64,000 nucleotides of DNA from Boletus sp. NGJ (Eukaryota > Basidiomycota > Agaricomycetes > Boletales > Boletaceae): positions 2,294,001-2,358,000 of the forward strand of contig JAGTXK010000055.1 of assembly GCA_019096195.1 (NCBI GenBank), given 5' to 3'. The position numbers and the translations under genes were made by a program. The notes below the pieces were generated by a model. It was not told where the DNA came from, ran no database searches, and worked only from the letters and a program-made list of their open reading frames with translations. This document shows positions 14,724 to 25,208 of this stretch, piece by piece. Every line of letters begins with the position of its first letter. Position 1 is the stretch's first letter.

Positions 14724-15540
14724 ATGTTCCATCAAATAATACCTTCTACTTCACATCACCACAAGTCTTATGCATACCTTTCTGCCCGACAAATCAATAC
14801 CCCCAGATATTGCTCCGAGTCTACTCGACACACTCTTTCTGCAATTTGTGAGGCCCACACTGGTCGTAAACCATACCCATGGCAGTTGGACTGTGCAGAA
14901 GCATTCAGTCTAGGTATAGATTGTATTGTTCTTGCAGGGACTGGCTTTGGGAAGACCTTGCCATTTACAATCCCTGCACTCCTGCATCCTGACAAGATCA
15001 CCATAGTATTGTCACCATTAAATGCCCTCAAGGAGGACCAGGTACGCACCTTGTTTTTGTCTACAGCTGCTGCTCAGAGTCCATGCATGGTGCAGGCATG
15101 CCGTTTTCGTGAGGCAGGCCTGAAGACAGCAGTTGTCAATCACGAGACTTTTGACAGTAAGCTCTATCAGGTATGTACCTATGGTTTCCCGATGCATATC
15201 CATTGAAGACTAGTATAGGAGTTGAAGAATTTGAGTTATCAAGTAATATTTACTTCCCCCGAGATGGCGCTCAAGAACGATCAGTTTAATTCACTTCTAG
15301 CAATGCCAGCATACCATAAGCGTATGATTGGGATTGTTGTTGACGAAGCGCACTGTATTTCACAGTGGGGCGGTGACTTCCGACCTGCATATGGTGAATT
15401 AGACAAGCTGCAGTCATTCATCCCACTTGACGTACCGATATATGCAACGTGTGCTATGATGACACCGTCTGTTCTCACTGAAGTCCGTCGTATTTTGTGT
15501 GCACTGTCAGTGCTGCCTGCACTGCGTTTCCAGACCTAAT
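14724..15540 (+). pseudogene. RecQ-like DEAH helicase, N-terminal half only
   Basis: The frame starts at the ATG at 14724 and has helicase domain 1: motif I IVLAGTGFGKTLPFT, motif Ia VLSPLNALKEDQ, then VIFTSPEMAL, motif II VVDEAHCISQWGGDFRPAYG (RecQ-type DEAH) and a motif III-like ATCAMM. Two introns still splice in frame (about 15041-15095 and 15171-15219). After VRRIL near 15500 the similarity stops and a stop codon follows. Helicase domain 2, with motifs IV-VI, is absent, so unwinding activity is not expected. From 15540 to about 15830 only fragments in other frames remain. RecQ-like helicases of this kind are multicopy in many agaricomycetes and some are telomere-linked; which type this is cannot be told here. 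Confidence 0.75.
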
Positions 15541-15989
15541 CAGTGTAACCCGCACATTTGACGATTAGTATTCGGCTCCAATGCTGGATGACCACGCCCA
15601 CTGAAGATAATCGGCGTCAACGAACACCATGGCACCTTTCATCGTCTATCTCTGACATGGTTCCGCTGCTGTTCATAGATGCTCAAGCATTGGTTGTAGC
15701 AGTGGGAGCACTCTGGCGTATTGAAGGAGTTCAAGCTAAGGTCAAATACGCCCGATCAATTGTGACTGGGTACACCGGGAGTGTGCCAACATCTAGTTCC
15801 TGTCAGTCATTTTCATAAGTTCGAGAGATAATGAGGGAGACTAGGGAAGACTGCTGTTCCAAGGTGGCACTGACGTCTTCGGCGTCCATGTTCCGCCCGT
15901 AGAACTCGAAGTTTGTGAAATGGATGTCAAATCCGAGTTGACCACCACAGCGTCGTATATCTTCTTCCAAACGGCACTGTTGCTCTTTG

Positions 15990-16830
15990 GGTGCAACTGC
16001 CGAGTGTTCGTCAGCCCAATACAATCAAGCTGAGGCATAGGCATACCTTTCCAGGATTAAACAAGTTCAGCGGATCAATCGGCCATCTTACAGTTTTCAT
16101 GGGCTCTACCGTGCCCTCCCCAAGCTCCCCGACGAGGTACTCTCTCTTTCCAATTCCGACCCTATGTTTGCCCGTACCTGACGCGTCCAAGACACTCAAT
16201 ATGTGAATACTGAGAAAGCATTCAGAAGATAGGACATATACACGCCGTCCATGGCGGTTGCATGGTGGACGAGTCTGTGAACTGCTTCGCTGATGGATTG
16301 GAGTTCTCGATCGTCACGAAAGAGGGCGGGCCCGTGGAAGTTTCCTGGTATCCGGTCCGTGTTCATGCATGGCTGACTTCCGCGGGAGGGAGTACCGTCT
16401 CCGATTTGTCCGACGATGGTAGATTTAAGTAAGCTCAGGATTGGCGAGGTCCTCTTGCGTCTCGTACACGAGTTGAGCGAGCTTGAATACTGGAACACTC
16501 CGCCGTGTCATCAACAATTCGTCTCTTGCTGGCGAAGGAAATGAAAAATCGTTACCATACGTCCTTCGTCCAGCACCTCATCCCAGGGATGGGACGCGAA
16601 TGTGGACGTGAGTGCATACTTTCTGTTCTCCCAGAGATTGACCGCTTCCTCGTCCGTCGTCGCGAATTCAAACGGGGTGTTGCTGTGCCTCTGAACGATT
16701 TGTTGGAGCACGCGGGAGGTTTCAGCGACGGGCTCTGGGGAACCTTGAAGTTTGAAGAAAAGGGTGGCGACTTTCGTCGAACGCGAGGTGCGAGGCGAAG
16801 TGTAGCTCTTCTCATTTCAATAAGACATAC
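15990..16830 (-). pseudogene. D-lactate dehydrogenase (cytochrome), C-terminal fragment
   Basis: The minus strand shows pieces of the FAD-linked D-lactate dehydrogenase C-terminal domain in several frames: VLQQIVQRHSNTPFEFATTD, EEAVNLWENRKYALTS, LFRDDRELQSISEAVHRLVH, GKHRVGIGKREYLVGELGEG and IDPLNLFNPGK. The family consensus TGEHGVGIGK is here TGKHRVGIGK. The pieces lie in family order but in different frames, and part of the middle is unreadable. The N-terminal FAD-binding two thirds is not found in 16850-17150. Traces of introns remain (GTATGC after NPGK), so it came from a genomic copy rather than a reverse-transcribed mRNA. The short frames at 15803-16044 may be its altered C-terminal end. 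Confidence 0.75.
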
Positions 16831-17156
16831 GGAAGGGGCGTAGAGATTTTACCCTCAGTTACGATGCCCACACTGCTCTGCACCGATGAAAAGCTTAGTG
16901 TGGAACAGCATGATTGTCAGTTGTATGAAAACACTTTGTTTGCACCGGATTCACTTCTCAGATTGACAGTTATAGGTTGATAGGCCATTGTTCTTCGTAT
17001 CTGGAACGAGATTGCGAGTGAACGACAGCGATTAAAGAAAAAAACAAGATGTGGTAATAACACTAACCCCACGTAAGGTGAATAAAGTGACAAATACTTA
17101 GACTGTGGTATGATGCGAAACAAATCTCCTCCGTCCTCCAGATCCATATCATATCA
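16831..17156. other. Spacer, no gene
   Basis: No supported frame. Contains the junction where the D-lactate dehydrogenase fragment ends, and the 3' flank of the DUF6699 gene. Confidence 0.4.
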
Positions 17157-18703
17157 ATCGTCGTCCTCGTCATCCGAAGCCGCGTGCACCGCTACCGTTG
17201 GCGGGGACGGTTGGCGGCTGTTAGTGGCGGGCCGACTCCGACTACGGTGACGTGACGGGTTCTCCAGCCGACGCTGCTGCTCGCGCAACTCTTCCGCCGT
17301 CAACGGGTAGCTCGGCAAACATTTCAACACAAACGTGCAAGGTAAGATGCCCCCACAATGCTCCTGCACGAATGTATCGTTCGTGACAAGCCCCCCAAAC
17401 CTCGACGCAGAGCCTAGCCAATCCAGCCGCTTCAGACCCTCTCCGAGACGTCCCCCCGGCGCGTTCAAATCCGTAGAGCGATTGAAGCGGTAGCACTCCC
17501 ATATCTGTCGTTTTCTTGCCGGAGGCAAGTTGTCGTATTCCTTCTTCGCCACGTCCCCGTACATGTAGGCGGATAGGGCATCTAACACCTCTCCGCACGT
17601 GACGCCCATCTTGGCGTTCTGTGCGCGTGCATTGATCATCCATGGGAATACATGGGATATGATGCGGATGTGTGTCACACGCGGGTGTGTTGCAGGTGCG
17701 TTCCTTCCCTTTTACCCACGATCGCTGGGACTCAGTCGTTCGATAACAGTTGCTGGTCTGGAAGAGCATGTTCCACCGGAGATAATCGTCTTGTGTGTCG
17801 GCCGGCGGCGCGAGAAGCGGGTTGAGTCTAATGGCAGCACCAACGACCTTGGCCACAAACGGCTCCAGGACGGGTCCATCTGTACGACGATCAGCGAAAA
17901 AAAAACGACGATGCAAAGTTCGAGGGTGACTAGGACGTACAGTGTGGCCCTTCGGCAAACGGGTCCATGCGATCGGCATTGTTTGTCCATCGAAACGCGG
18001 CTTGGGCTGTGTCTCCTGGATATCCGGGAATTTTGATGGGCGGGGGCTGTTGAGTCGGGTGCTGCCATGGCGTAGTAGGATATCCAGCATACGCCGGATG
18101 TGGTGACATTCCCGGAGGCATGGGCCATGCTGCCGCTGCGGGAGTGAAAGGACCCATATGGGCCTGAACCATCGGTGGCCACATAGCACCAGGGAGAGGT
18201 TGGCTAAAGCCATTGTATACAGTTGCCGGGTGTTGACCGGCCCACGGCTGCGGGGGCATCGCGTTCGGAGGTGGCATCGGTGGCATCGGTAGAGGTGGCG
18301 CCCAGGGCGTGCCTTGCAACGACGTCGGGTAGCCCGTAAAGTCGGCGGAAACCTGAATACCAGGAGTCCCCTGTGGCCCACCAAATGCTCCAGGTGGCAT
18401 TCCCGGAGAGACAGGGAGGACAGATGGCGCAGGGTAGTATGATCCCGGGGGCTCTGGACGTAATTGAGTAGCGGGTGTGTTGTGCACGCTAGGCATTGGT
18501 GGGATGAAAGGGGTCGTGTTATATGGTGAGGAAGGATAATATGGATAGTTCATCGGTGTTCGCGGTTGTTGAGTCCAAGATGGCGGTTCTCGATGATCGG
18601 GGGTGGGGATGAGAGGAGGCTGAACTACGCTTTCCGGGGAGGGCAAGGGAGGTATGAAGGGGGTGCTTGCCCCTGAAGGATTGTCGTACAACATGCCTGA
18701 CAT
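17154..18703 (-). CDS. DUF6699 protein with Pro-rich N-terminus; one apparent frameshift
   Basis: From the ATG at 18703 (MSGMLYDNPSG) the first ~250 residues are Pro/Gly/Tyr-rich and probably disordered. After an intron (17880-17940) a DUF6699 domain follows: GPVLEPFVAKVVGAAIRLNP, DYLRWNMLF, then in another frame VTHIRIISHVFPWMINA, VTCGEVLDALSAYMYGDVAK, APGGRLGEGLKRLDWLG and HCGGILPCTFVLKC. The tail is Ser/Arg-rich and acidic (DDEDDD). The two halves of the domain lie in different frames around 17705-17715, at a run of four T (four A on the coding strand). No GT-AG intron of normal size fits without removing conserved residues. This is either a one-base assembly error or a real lesion. Function unknown; the family is common in agaricomycetes. 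Confidence 0.72.
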
Positions 18704-20290
18704 GCAAGGATATATATGTGTGCTTCAGATCAATACACTGCAAAATCTAGGTGGCGCAGGGGAATCAAATTGGTTGGGAGAACAATCATACTAGGCTCGG
18801 AAAGTACACACGGCAGGACGGAAAGTGCACGCCAAGATTGCTTATGGAACAGATTGTGATTCGTACAGGTGAATGATGATGATGCTGACACGGGAAAACG
18901 TGAAGCGATCACTGATGGAGTGATTCTGGAAAAGAATCCGGATCACACTTTAATGAATAACAAGCAAACACGAAAGAGCATACTCTCAATCTCAGTCCTT
19001 GGAAATTTCATGCGCCTTGTAACAGTCCGCTTCACCTTGACTGCAAAAAGCTCTGAACGAGCCGCAACCCCACTGCTAGGTGCGCAGGCTTGTCAGTCTC
19101 GCTGAGGCGGGAAATAATGTTCCTGATAAGCGGATCCACAGATAGTGGGGTCGAGTCACAGACGACCGAACAGAAATTTTGAGCAGACGGTGGGAGATGG
19201 GAGAAGGATATAAACGGGCCTCGTGACGAAGGGGGCGCTGACACTGAATTGGTCCGCTCTCTGAATCGGGCGTAATCGGTGGCTGTGTCTGTACATATTA
19301 GCGAAACACAACTTGCTGTGGATCTCTTCGACAAGCCCCATCAACGGTATCTCGAATTATGCAAAATTACACCAGCATTCGGACGTAAAACTTGCGTTGC
19401 CCGGTAGGATGTAGCCATTTTATTTCAGATGCTGGTAATGCACTGTATCAAATATTTTGCAGGATGTAAAAGCCTATGGTTTTGAACTGCTGGATGCCAT
19501 GCGACACTGTTCCGGGCCTGCGCCGCAGTGGACTCGGCCTATCTGCCATATAGGGAAGGCTGTGAAATGCCACGAGTGTCCTTAAATGGTTCAGTGGTTG
19601 ATAGTGTGCACTGCAACAAGACCACGGTGCTCTTGAGGGAAAGACGAATGGTCACAGCAATCTCCGTGTGGAGTCAAATGACTTCCGTGTTGGGTAACTG
19701 TCATTGCAACTTCCCCCTCAAATGATGACGGTATCGACTCTGGTGAGTAGCTTCGTGCCAAGTGCCATTTCCTGCATGTAGGGGTGATATTTGAAAGGTA
19801 CAATATGCTTGCCGGTGGAACGCACGCACTACGTCATTTCCTCAGCAACCCAACCTTTGTAGGTCTTGTTTACAAATCTCAGCTCTGGTACAGGAGCGCC
19901 CAGCTTCGTGGACGGTGAATATAATATATCAAGAGGGAGAAGAATGGGCAGATGTGCAAAATCCTCACGAGAAGTACATGGTTACTGGACTTCGTGGATA
20001 CACAAGCCTCTTTTGCATCAATATCTTATTGGCAACAAGCATGGGTAATCAATGAGCAGCCTCGTAAGTTACGCGCATCCAAGATATGCACGAGTGCAAC
20101 GCGCTTCATCTCGTTTCTATCCACGACACACCTTATTTAATGATAACAAATTTATTCATTATTCCTTTTTTCAGTAAACAACCCCGACCGAGGACGATTC
20201 AATCACCCGATCCAAAATACCATATTCCCTATTAAAAAAAGAAAGAAAGAAAAGATTTCGAGAGCTGTCGTGACGACTTTGGTATTGTCG
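18704..20290. other. Intergenic 1.6 kb, no gene recognised
   Basis: Only short unrelated frames. A minus-strand frame at 19032-19334 has no recognisable homology and no supported splice partner. The last ~100 bases (20190-20290) resemble the 3' flank of the intact hydrophobin at 22380-22440. Confidence 0.4.
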
Positions 20291-20296
20291 CATCTT

Positions 20297-20720
20297 TCAG
20301 CTATTCATGCATTGATGTCGATGGACTCGGAGAGTAGCCGTTCTTGATCAAGCCATTCCACGTGTGTGGAACAGAATAATCAGCACAGTTCACTTGACCC
20401 TCTTGAGCACCGAGACAAACAGGGTCGACTTACATCAGTAATGTCAATGCAGCAGACGGGCTGTTATGTACACGCAGCGCCGAGGGTGCAGCCGAACCCA
20501 ACAAGACTGCCACGTTGGAAAGGGTGATCCCGAGCAGTCCGAGGGAGCATTGCTACAGTATATCGTTAGCGCAAAGCACGAATGCGTGGAGAGCGGGAAA
20601 ATCTCACAGTTTACGTTTAGGTGCAGCATAGGATCGGGCCGGCGTTGCATTCGGAGGAGCGACGGTCACGGGCTTCGAGCGCGTTCAACGGGCACGCACA
20701 ACAACATAAACTGACGTGAA
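20297..20720 (-). pseudogene. Class I hydrophobin, decayed tandem copy
   Basis: Nucleotide similarity to the intact hydrophobin at 22478-22956 runs along the gene and both flanks in the same order. Readable pieces on the minus strand: NALEARDRRSSECNAGPILCC with the C-x6-CC start of the cysteine pattern, an intron in the same place (GTGAGATTTTCC...CTGTAG), then LGLLGITLSNVAVLLG, then FGCTLGAACT, QPVCC and IDITDV in a shifted frame with an internal stop, then GTAAGTCGACCC at the second intron donor. The last conserved Cys has become Tyr (NGYSPSPS). The signal-peptide end is replaced by about 240 bases of unrelated DNA. It has at least three disabling changes, so no hydrophobin is expected. Confidence 0.8.
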
Positions 20721-21030
20721 ACGGACCATCGTTCTCGTCATATGGCGACCGGTTTGAATGATTAGCCGTGGCTATGCAAGGTCAAACAACTTGTTTGTTC
20801 ATTCCAGAGTGCGTCGCATGACGGTAGCTGTCGACGGGGATAAGCCTCGAGGCTGTCGTACGGCCATCATCATGGTCCGAGTCGTGGAGGGGTCGTATCT
20901 CAATATGGCCTACATTGATACAAGTTACCAAATTCACGAACAATGAACGGAGTTGATAGCGTTGGGAGTTTGTTTGTTGACGAGGCGATGGGATAGTGTT
21001 TTGCTCATGCCGAGCTATTCTGCGATTGAC

Positions 21031-21040
21031 CTTTTTATAC
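21031..21040 (-). promoter_or_regulatory. Relic TATA box of the hydrophobin copy
   Basis: CTTTTTATAC on the + strand (GTATAAAAAG on the minus strand) sits in a ~60-base block that matches the promoter of the intact hydrophobin almost base for base, showing that the duplication included the promoter. Confidence 0.55.
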
Positions 21041-21510
21041 GCTGAAGGGGGTTAATTCACCCCTTTCGTCGCACCACTTCTGAACACAGCCCATTTGTTC
21101 AGCACGCCTGCCAATGCAACAAAGTCGGATCTACTTGTGATTCCGTCACAATGTAGAAGGGGGGGAAAAAAAGTTTCGTGACATGTCGAGGCTCACGAGT
21201 GTCGTTCCTCGCTGCGGATATCATATGACCTTCATTGGTGCTTGGGCCAATGAAATGGTGTTGAATGTGGCGGGGAAGAATGAAACCCAATCTTCCCGCA
21301 GGGGCTCAGGAAAGCAGGGAAGGTCGTCTATCACGGGAAACTAGTCAAATATCAGTGCTTGGGTCGGAAAATGACCGGGATGCAATTTACATGCGGACCA
21401 CGGCGCGCCGACGGATCAATGTTGAGGCGGCCTACACTACAAAAACTGACGTGGAACATCTTGATAGCCAATTCAGTTATGTAGAGTCAAACACCACGTT
21501 CCTCTAGGGG

Positions 21511-22370
21511 CACAACTTAAGAGACGTTGTGAAGGTGGATAAGACTCTCGAATAAATACCGAGGCTATTGTGCGGCTAACTTAGTCACAATGAAGGGGCG
21601 TACCTCGATATGATATACATTATGATACAACACTGGTTGGCGCGGGCTTCATAGCCGGGATCCTGGAAGAGAATAAGGACCAGGTTTGTCCTTCCGAGGA
21701 TAGGGTAGGGAGTGAACCTTGCGAATTTTTTGGGGGATGTCCCCTCGGGAAGGGCCCCTACTGTCACTCATTCGTCTTGCTCGCCGCTCTCTGATGGTGC
21801 AGAAGAGTCATCTCGAAGACTGAATGTATATGAAGTGCTGGTCAATGTGTTGGATAGGTTCGGCTTGACTGATTTGAATGCAGTGGGTTTGTTCGGCCCT
21901 ATCCTGAGAGACGAGTGAGTCCATTTCAATGTCAGGATACGACCGGCGACGCCGGCTTCGGGCTGGCATGATCAATGGAATCAACATCTTTATCATTCAT
22001 CATAATTTAATTCGATCAATGCAGCTAAAATTCATCTCAGGATCATGAGTACATGTCAGACATGGAAAACCTGTAGTGAAACTCACAAGGAGGTCGAGAT
22101 GAACACCATAATGTCATGGAACGTTGAACGTACGTTGAACAACGCTGCATGCGTTGATGACAAAGCATCATCGCAAATTAACAGCCTCACGGAAAATAGA
22201 TAGAGTTGGTCACTGGCAAGGAGTTGGTAGTGTAGCTGCTCCTCGATCGCGTGCTCGACCATGCCGGGACAGGCGAGAATTTATCAGCTTCCGGGTAAAT
22301 TCAACGGTATAGCCCTACATATTTCTTTCAGGCGACTTCCAACATCGAGGACGATAAGTATATCCATTCA
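21511..22370. other. Spacer between hydrophobin copies
   Basis: No supported gene. A minus-strand frame at 21585-21767 and the plus frame at 21712-21918 have no recognisable homology. A short block near 21594-21632 (GGGGCGTACCTCGATATG, then TACATTATGATACAA) resembles one near 20890-20932, inside the DNA that interrupts the decayed hydrophobin. Confidence 0.35.
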
Positions 22371-22477
22371 ACCGCACTACTTTACCCACCAAAAATCATA
22401 ACCCACATTCAAAACGAGAAAGGAGAGATCTCGAGAGCTGCCGTGGCGACTTTGGTACTGTCACATCTTTCAGCTGT

Positions 22478-22956
22478 TCACTTAGTAGATACGGTGGGGA
22501 AGGGAGAGCAGCCGAGGGTGAAAGTGTTCTATCGTAAAAGTTGTATAAGTCAGCGCCGCTCACCTCCGCTCGTGTGTTCAGGCAAACAGGGCGACTTACG
22601 GGGCCGCTTGTGGTGCCAGTGCAGCAGGTGAGCTGCTGGGTGCAGAAAATTCCCACATCCACGGAGCAATTCGCCCCGACGAGACCAGACTGGGAGCCAG
22701 AAATTGGATTTCCCAGCAGTTGGAGGAGGGTGGGATACAACGACTCGAATTCCTGTAGCGTGAGCCATAGTTAGCGCAATGCGCGAATGCGTGAGGGGCA
22801 CGGAAATCTCACAGATTGAGTGTAGAGTTGGGAGCAGCATTCGAGAGAGCCAGTTCCGCACAAGGAGGAGACACGGGCTACGAGCGTGTTGGGCGCAGCG
22901 CCAGCGACTGCAGCGAGGGCAGCGACGGGAACAAGAACAGCGAAGCGCATGTACAT
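22478..22956 (-). CDS. Class I hydrophobin
   Basis: A small secreted amphipathic protein that self-assembles at air-water or hypha-surface boundaries and coats aerial hyphae, spores or fruit bodies. Start at 22956 (MYMRFAVLV; the ATG at 22950 is also possible). The signal peptide is MYMRFAVLVPVAALAAVAGA. The eight cysteines follow the class I layout: C-x6-CC (LCGTGSLECC), ~35 residues, C-x7-C (NCSVDVGIFC), x5-CC (TQQLTCC), 13 residues, last C (LGCSPFP). Two introns: 22753-22812 and 22529-22599. The second is essential, since reading through it loses the eighth Cys. About 115 residues, usual for the family. A TATA box lies ~90 bases upstream. A decayed tandem copy lies 2 kb downstream in the same orientation. 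Confidence 0.93.
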
Positions 22957-23042
22957 GTGGTTAGCGGTAGAGTCGGTGAGTCTGTTTGTCGGAGAGGCGA
23001 TGGGGCACTGTGTTGCTCATGTTGAGCTGTTCTGCGACTGAC

Positions 23043-23052
23043 CTTTTTATAC
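23043..23052 (-). promoter_or_regulatory. TATA box of the hydrophobin gene
   Basis: GTATAAAAAG on the minus strand, ~90 bases before the hydrophobin ATG and conserved in the decayed copy at 21031-21040. Strong TATA boxes are typical of abundantly expressed hydrophobins. Confidence 0.6.
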
Positions 23053-23359
23053 AGCGAGGAGACCGCCCGCCTGCCACTTTCGTTTTTTGCACCCATCTGC
23101 ACACAGCCCGATTGCCCTGAAAGCATTTGGTCAATGTCGGGCGCGTACCTACCCGTCATTCCGTCTCAGTAATTTAACAAGGAGAAAAGAAGTCAAGTGT
23201 TTCACGAAATGTAGAGACTTGTGAGCGTATTTGCTCGGTGCTTGGATCAATGAACACGGATTGAAAAAGATTGTGTCCCCATTCTTCCCGCAGGAACTCA
23301 GGGGGAACACGAAACGAAAGGTCGTCTATCGCGGGTCACTTGCGATCAGTGCCTGGATG

Positions 23360-24084
23360 AGACGATGACCATAATATTGCAGTGTGCGAGAATACAAGCA
23401 AACATAATTGGTGAGCAGGTGACATATGAGCACCGCCCATTTCAATTCGCGAAACACATGCACAGCATTATAGGCGCGCTGACTAACCACCACAAACCAC
23501 TTGTAACTGCGTTTGAAACAGACATGAAAACGACCGTCTCGAGAACCTTTTTCCATCGGACATCATTAGCCCGTCGTGCTCATGGTCGCTGTCGTACTCA
23601 CCTCACTATTTGACATATTGTATCCATACGGTATGACCAGTAAGTCCTTCGTCAATATGTCAACAGATAATCTTCGATCGTGAGACACAAGGCGGCAAGA
23701 TGAACATTTCTTCAGGGAACGATGTCGTCTGGCTCCTCGTTGCATGTGCTGGACGTCTTTATCAAGGTGCTATAGACGCTGCTAACTAGTACTATGGTGT
23801 ATGGTGAGCCACTGCACTGCACAGTGGCTGAATCGGTTTGCTATCCTAGATGTACGACTCGATCCCCCAGATTTCGGGACGACTTACCATCAGCCCTCAC
23901 GACCACACAAGGAGGCACTTCCATACGTCATGTCGGTAAACAAGACTATGGATGGCGAATGGCAGGCGCCATGCTTTTTTTCTCTCAAGGATCAAGGCGA
24001 GGGGCACCGAATTAAATTCAAGTAGCAGCGTTGAGGTAACTGCGATGATTGCAAACCAAAACATGAGGTATATGAGCAGAAAGA
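23360..24084. other. Spacer, no gene recognised
   Basis: Only short overlapping frames. The stretch before it, 23053-23360, is still similar to the upstream flank of the hydrophobin relic (21041-21350), so the duplicated unit ends near here. Confidence 0.4.
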
Positions 24085-24937
24085 TCATGAGGCTAAATTC
24101 ATCACGAAAATGTTCGGTGCTTTGAACCCAAGACGAGAGGCGGTGTAGTGATCCTTCTTTGACAGCCCTTCGAAATAGATCTTGTCCCTAAGCCAATCTG
24201 CGAAACCGGCACATAAACGCATGGATAAAACTAAGATTTTAGCTGACGCTCACCAACGCGTTTGTAGCGGTTAGGTTGCGGGGTGTTATAGTACATGGCT
24301 GGGGGCCACCCTCCGCCGCTCGACTGGTTGTTCTGCGCCACTCGCTTGACCTGTTCTTGCAATCGCCCAGGAAGGGAGGAAAACTCTCCTTCCGTGATAT
24401 AATTCTCAGTATACCTGGTTCCGCGGAATCAAGTCGTCAGTTCGATCTATGACGGGGCCAAGCAAGCCACTTGAAACGGACTCCTTCCATATTGTACCGC
24501 ACACGTCGCCCATGGTGACGCCCCGATCATTATGCACTATCGTGCACCATGGGCTGATCTCGGTGATGATGATGAGGTCCGTGACACGCGGCAGTGTGGC
24601 GGGTTCGTCTTTGCCAGTGAAGGGGATATCACGGTCTCTGGCTTCACTGCTGAACCCACCCGTCGAACCTGGTCAGAACGGGGGGAAAAAACATGAGCAT
24701 ACGGCCCAGTGCATCGACCGAATCCATCGTACCAGTAACAAGATTGAATATGAGGTGGAAACCGGGATCCGCGCCTTGGAGGATGGGGTGCAATTGGAGT
24801 TCGGTGTTGAGTAGGTACAGGTCGGTCTGGGATAACACCGGACCATCTGATCCAAGTAAGAGTCATCGGGATGAAACCGTCTCATCGTACTCACAACTTG
24901 CACCAGCAGCCCATTTGCCCACTGACGCGTCACCCAT
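24085..24937 (-). CDS. DUF6699 protein, intact
   Basis: A compact DUF6699 protein. The start is placed at 24937 (MGDASVGKW). Exons join in frame as: AAGASYGPVLSQTDLYLLN (intron 24847-24894), LQLHPILQGADPGFHLIFNL then VTG (intron GTACGATG...GACCAG), STGGFSSEARDRDIPFTGKD, PATLPRVTDLIIITEISPW, DRGVTMGDVCGTIWKE (intron GTCCGT...AACCAG), YTENYITEGEFSSLPGRLQE, NRYKRV (intron GTGAGC...TCGCAG), and DWLRDKIYFEGLSKK with ASRLGFKAPNIFVMNLAS at the end. Every junction preserves the frame; about 200 residues. The start is the least certain part, since an upstream leader intron is possible. Function unknown. It is the second DUF6699 gene in the window, on the same strand as the first. Confidence 0.82.
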
Positions 24938-25208
24938 ATTTGCGTGTGGCGGTAGTTCAAGGATTTTCCAGGTGGAACAAGAAGTAGCTCTGTGAGCAGT
25001 GCAAGACCGGCTGTCGAGATAAGTGTTTGTAAAGGGAACTCACGAAAAGAAACAAACAGCAATCGTACACGCGAAGAACAACCCTTTGTAGCATAAGTTA
25101 TCAAAAGTGGCAGTGTAAACCAGCTGACCGACTAGATTAGATCTGAGTCATTGCACAGCTCCCACCAGAGTCTCTGACTCACAGCTTGACCTTGAAGCTA
25201 TTGCAAAC

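Noticed and set aside
15803-16044. Separate small gene downstream of the D-lactate dehydrogenase fragment
   Set aside because: The frames begin inside a probable intron of that fragment and match nothing I recognise.
17242-18384. 380-codon minus-strand frame
   Set aside because: Only a middle stretch (GPVLEPFVAKVV and neighbours) is real DUF6699 coding sequence; the rest runs through an intron and other frames.
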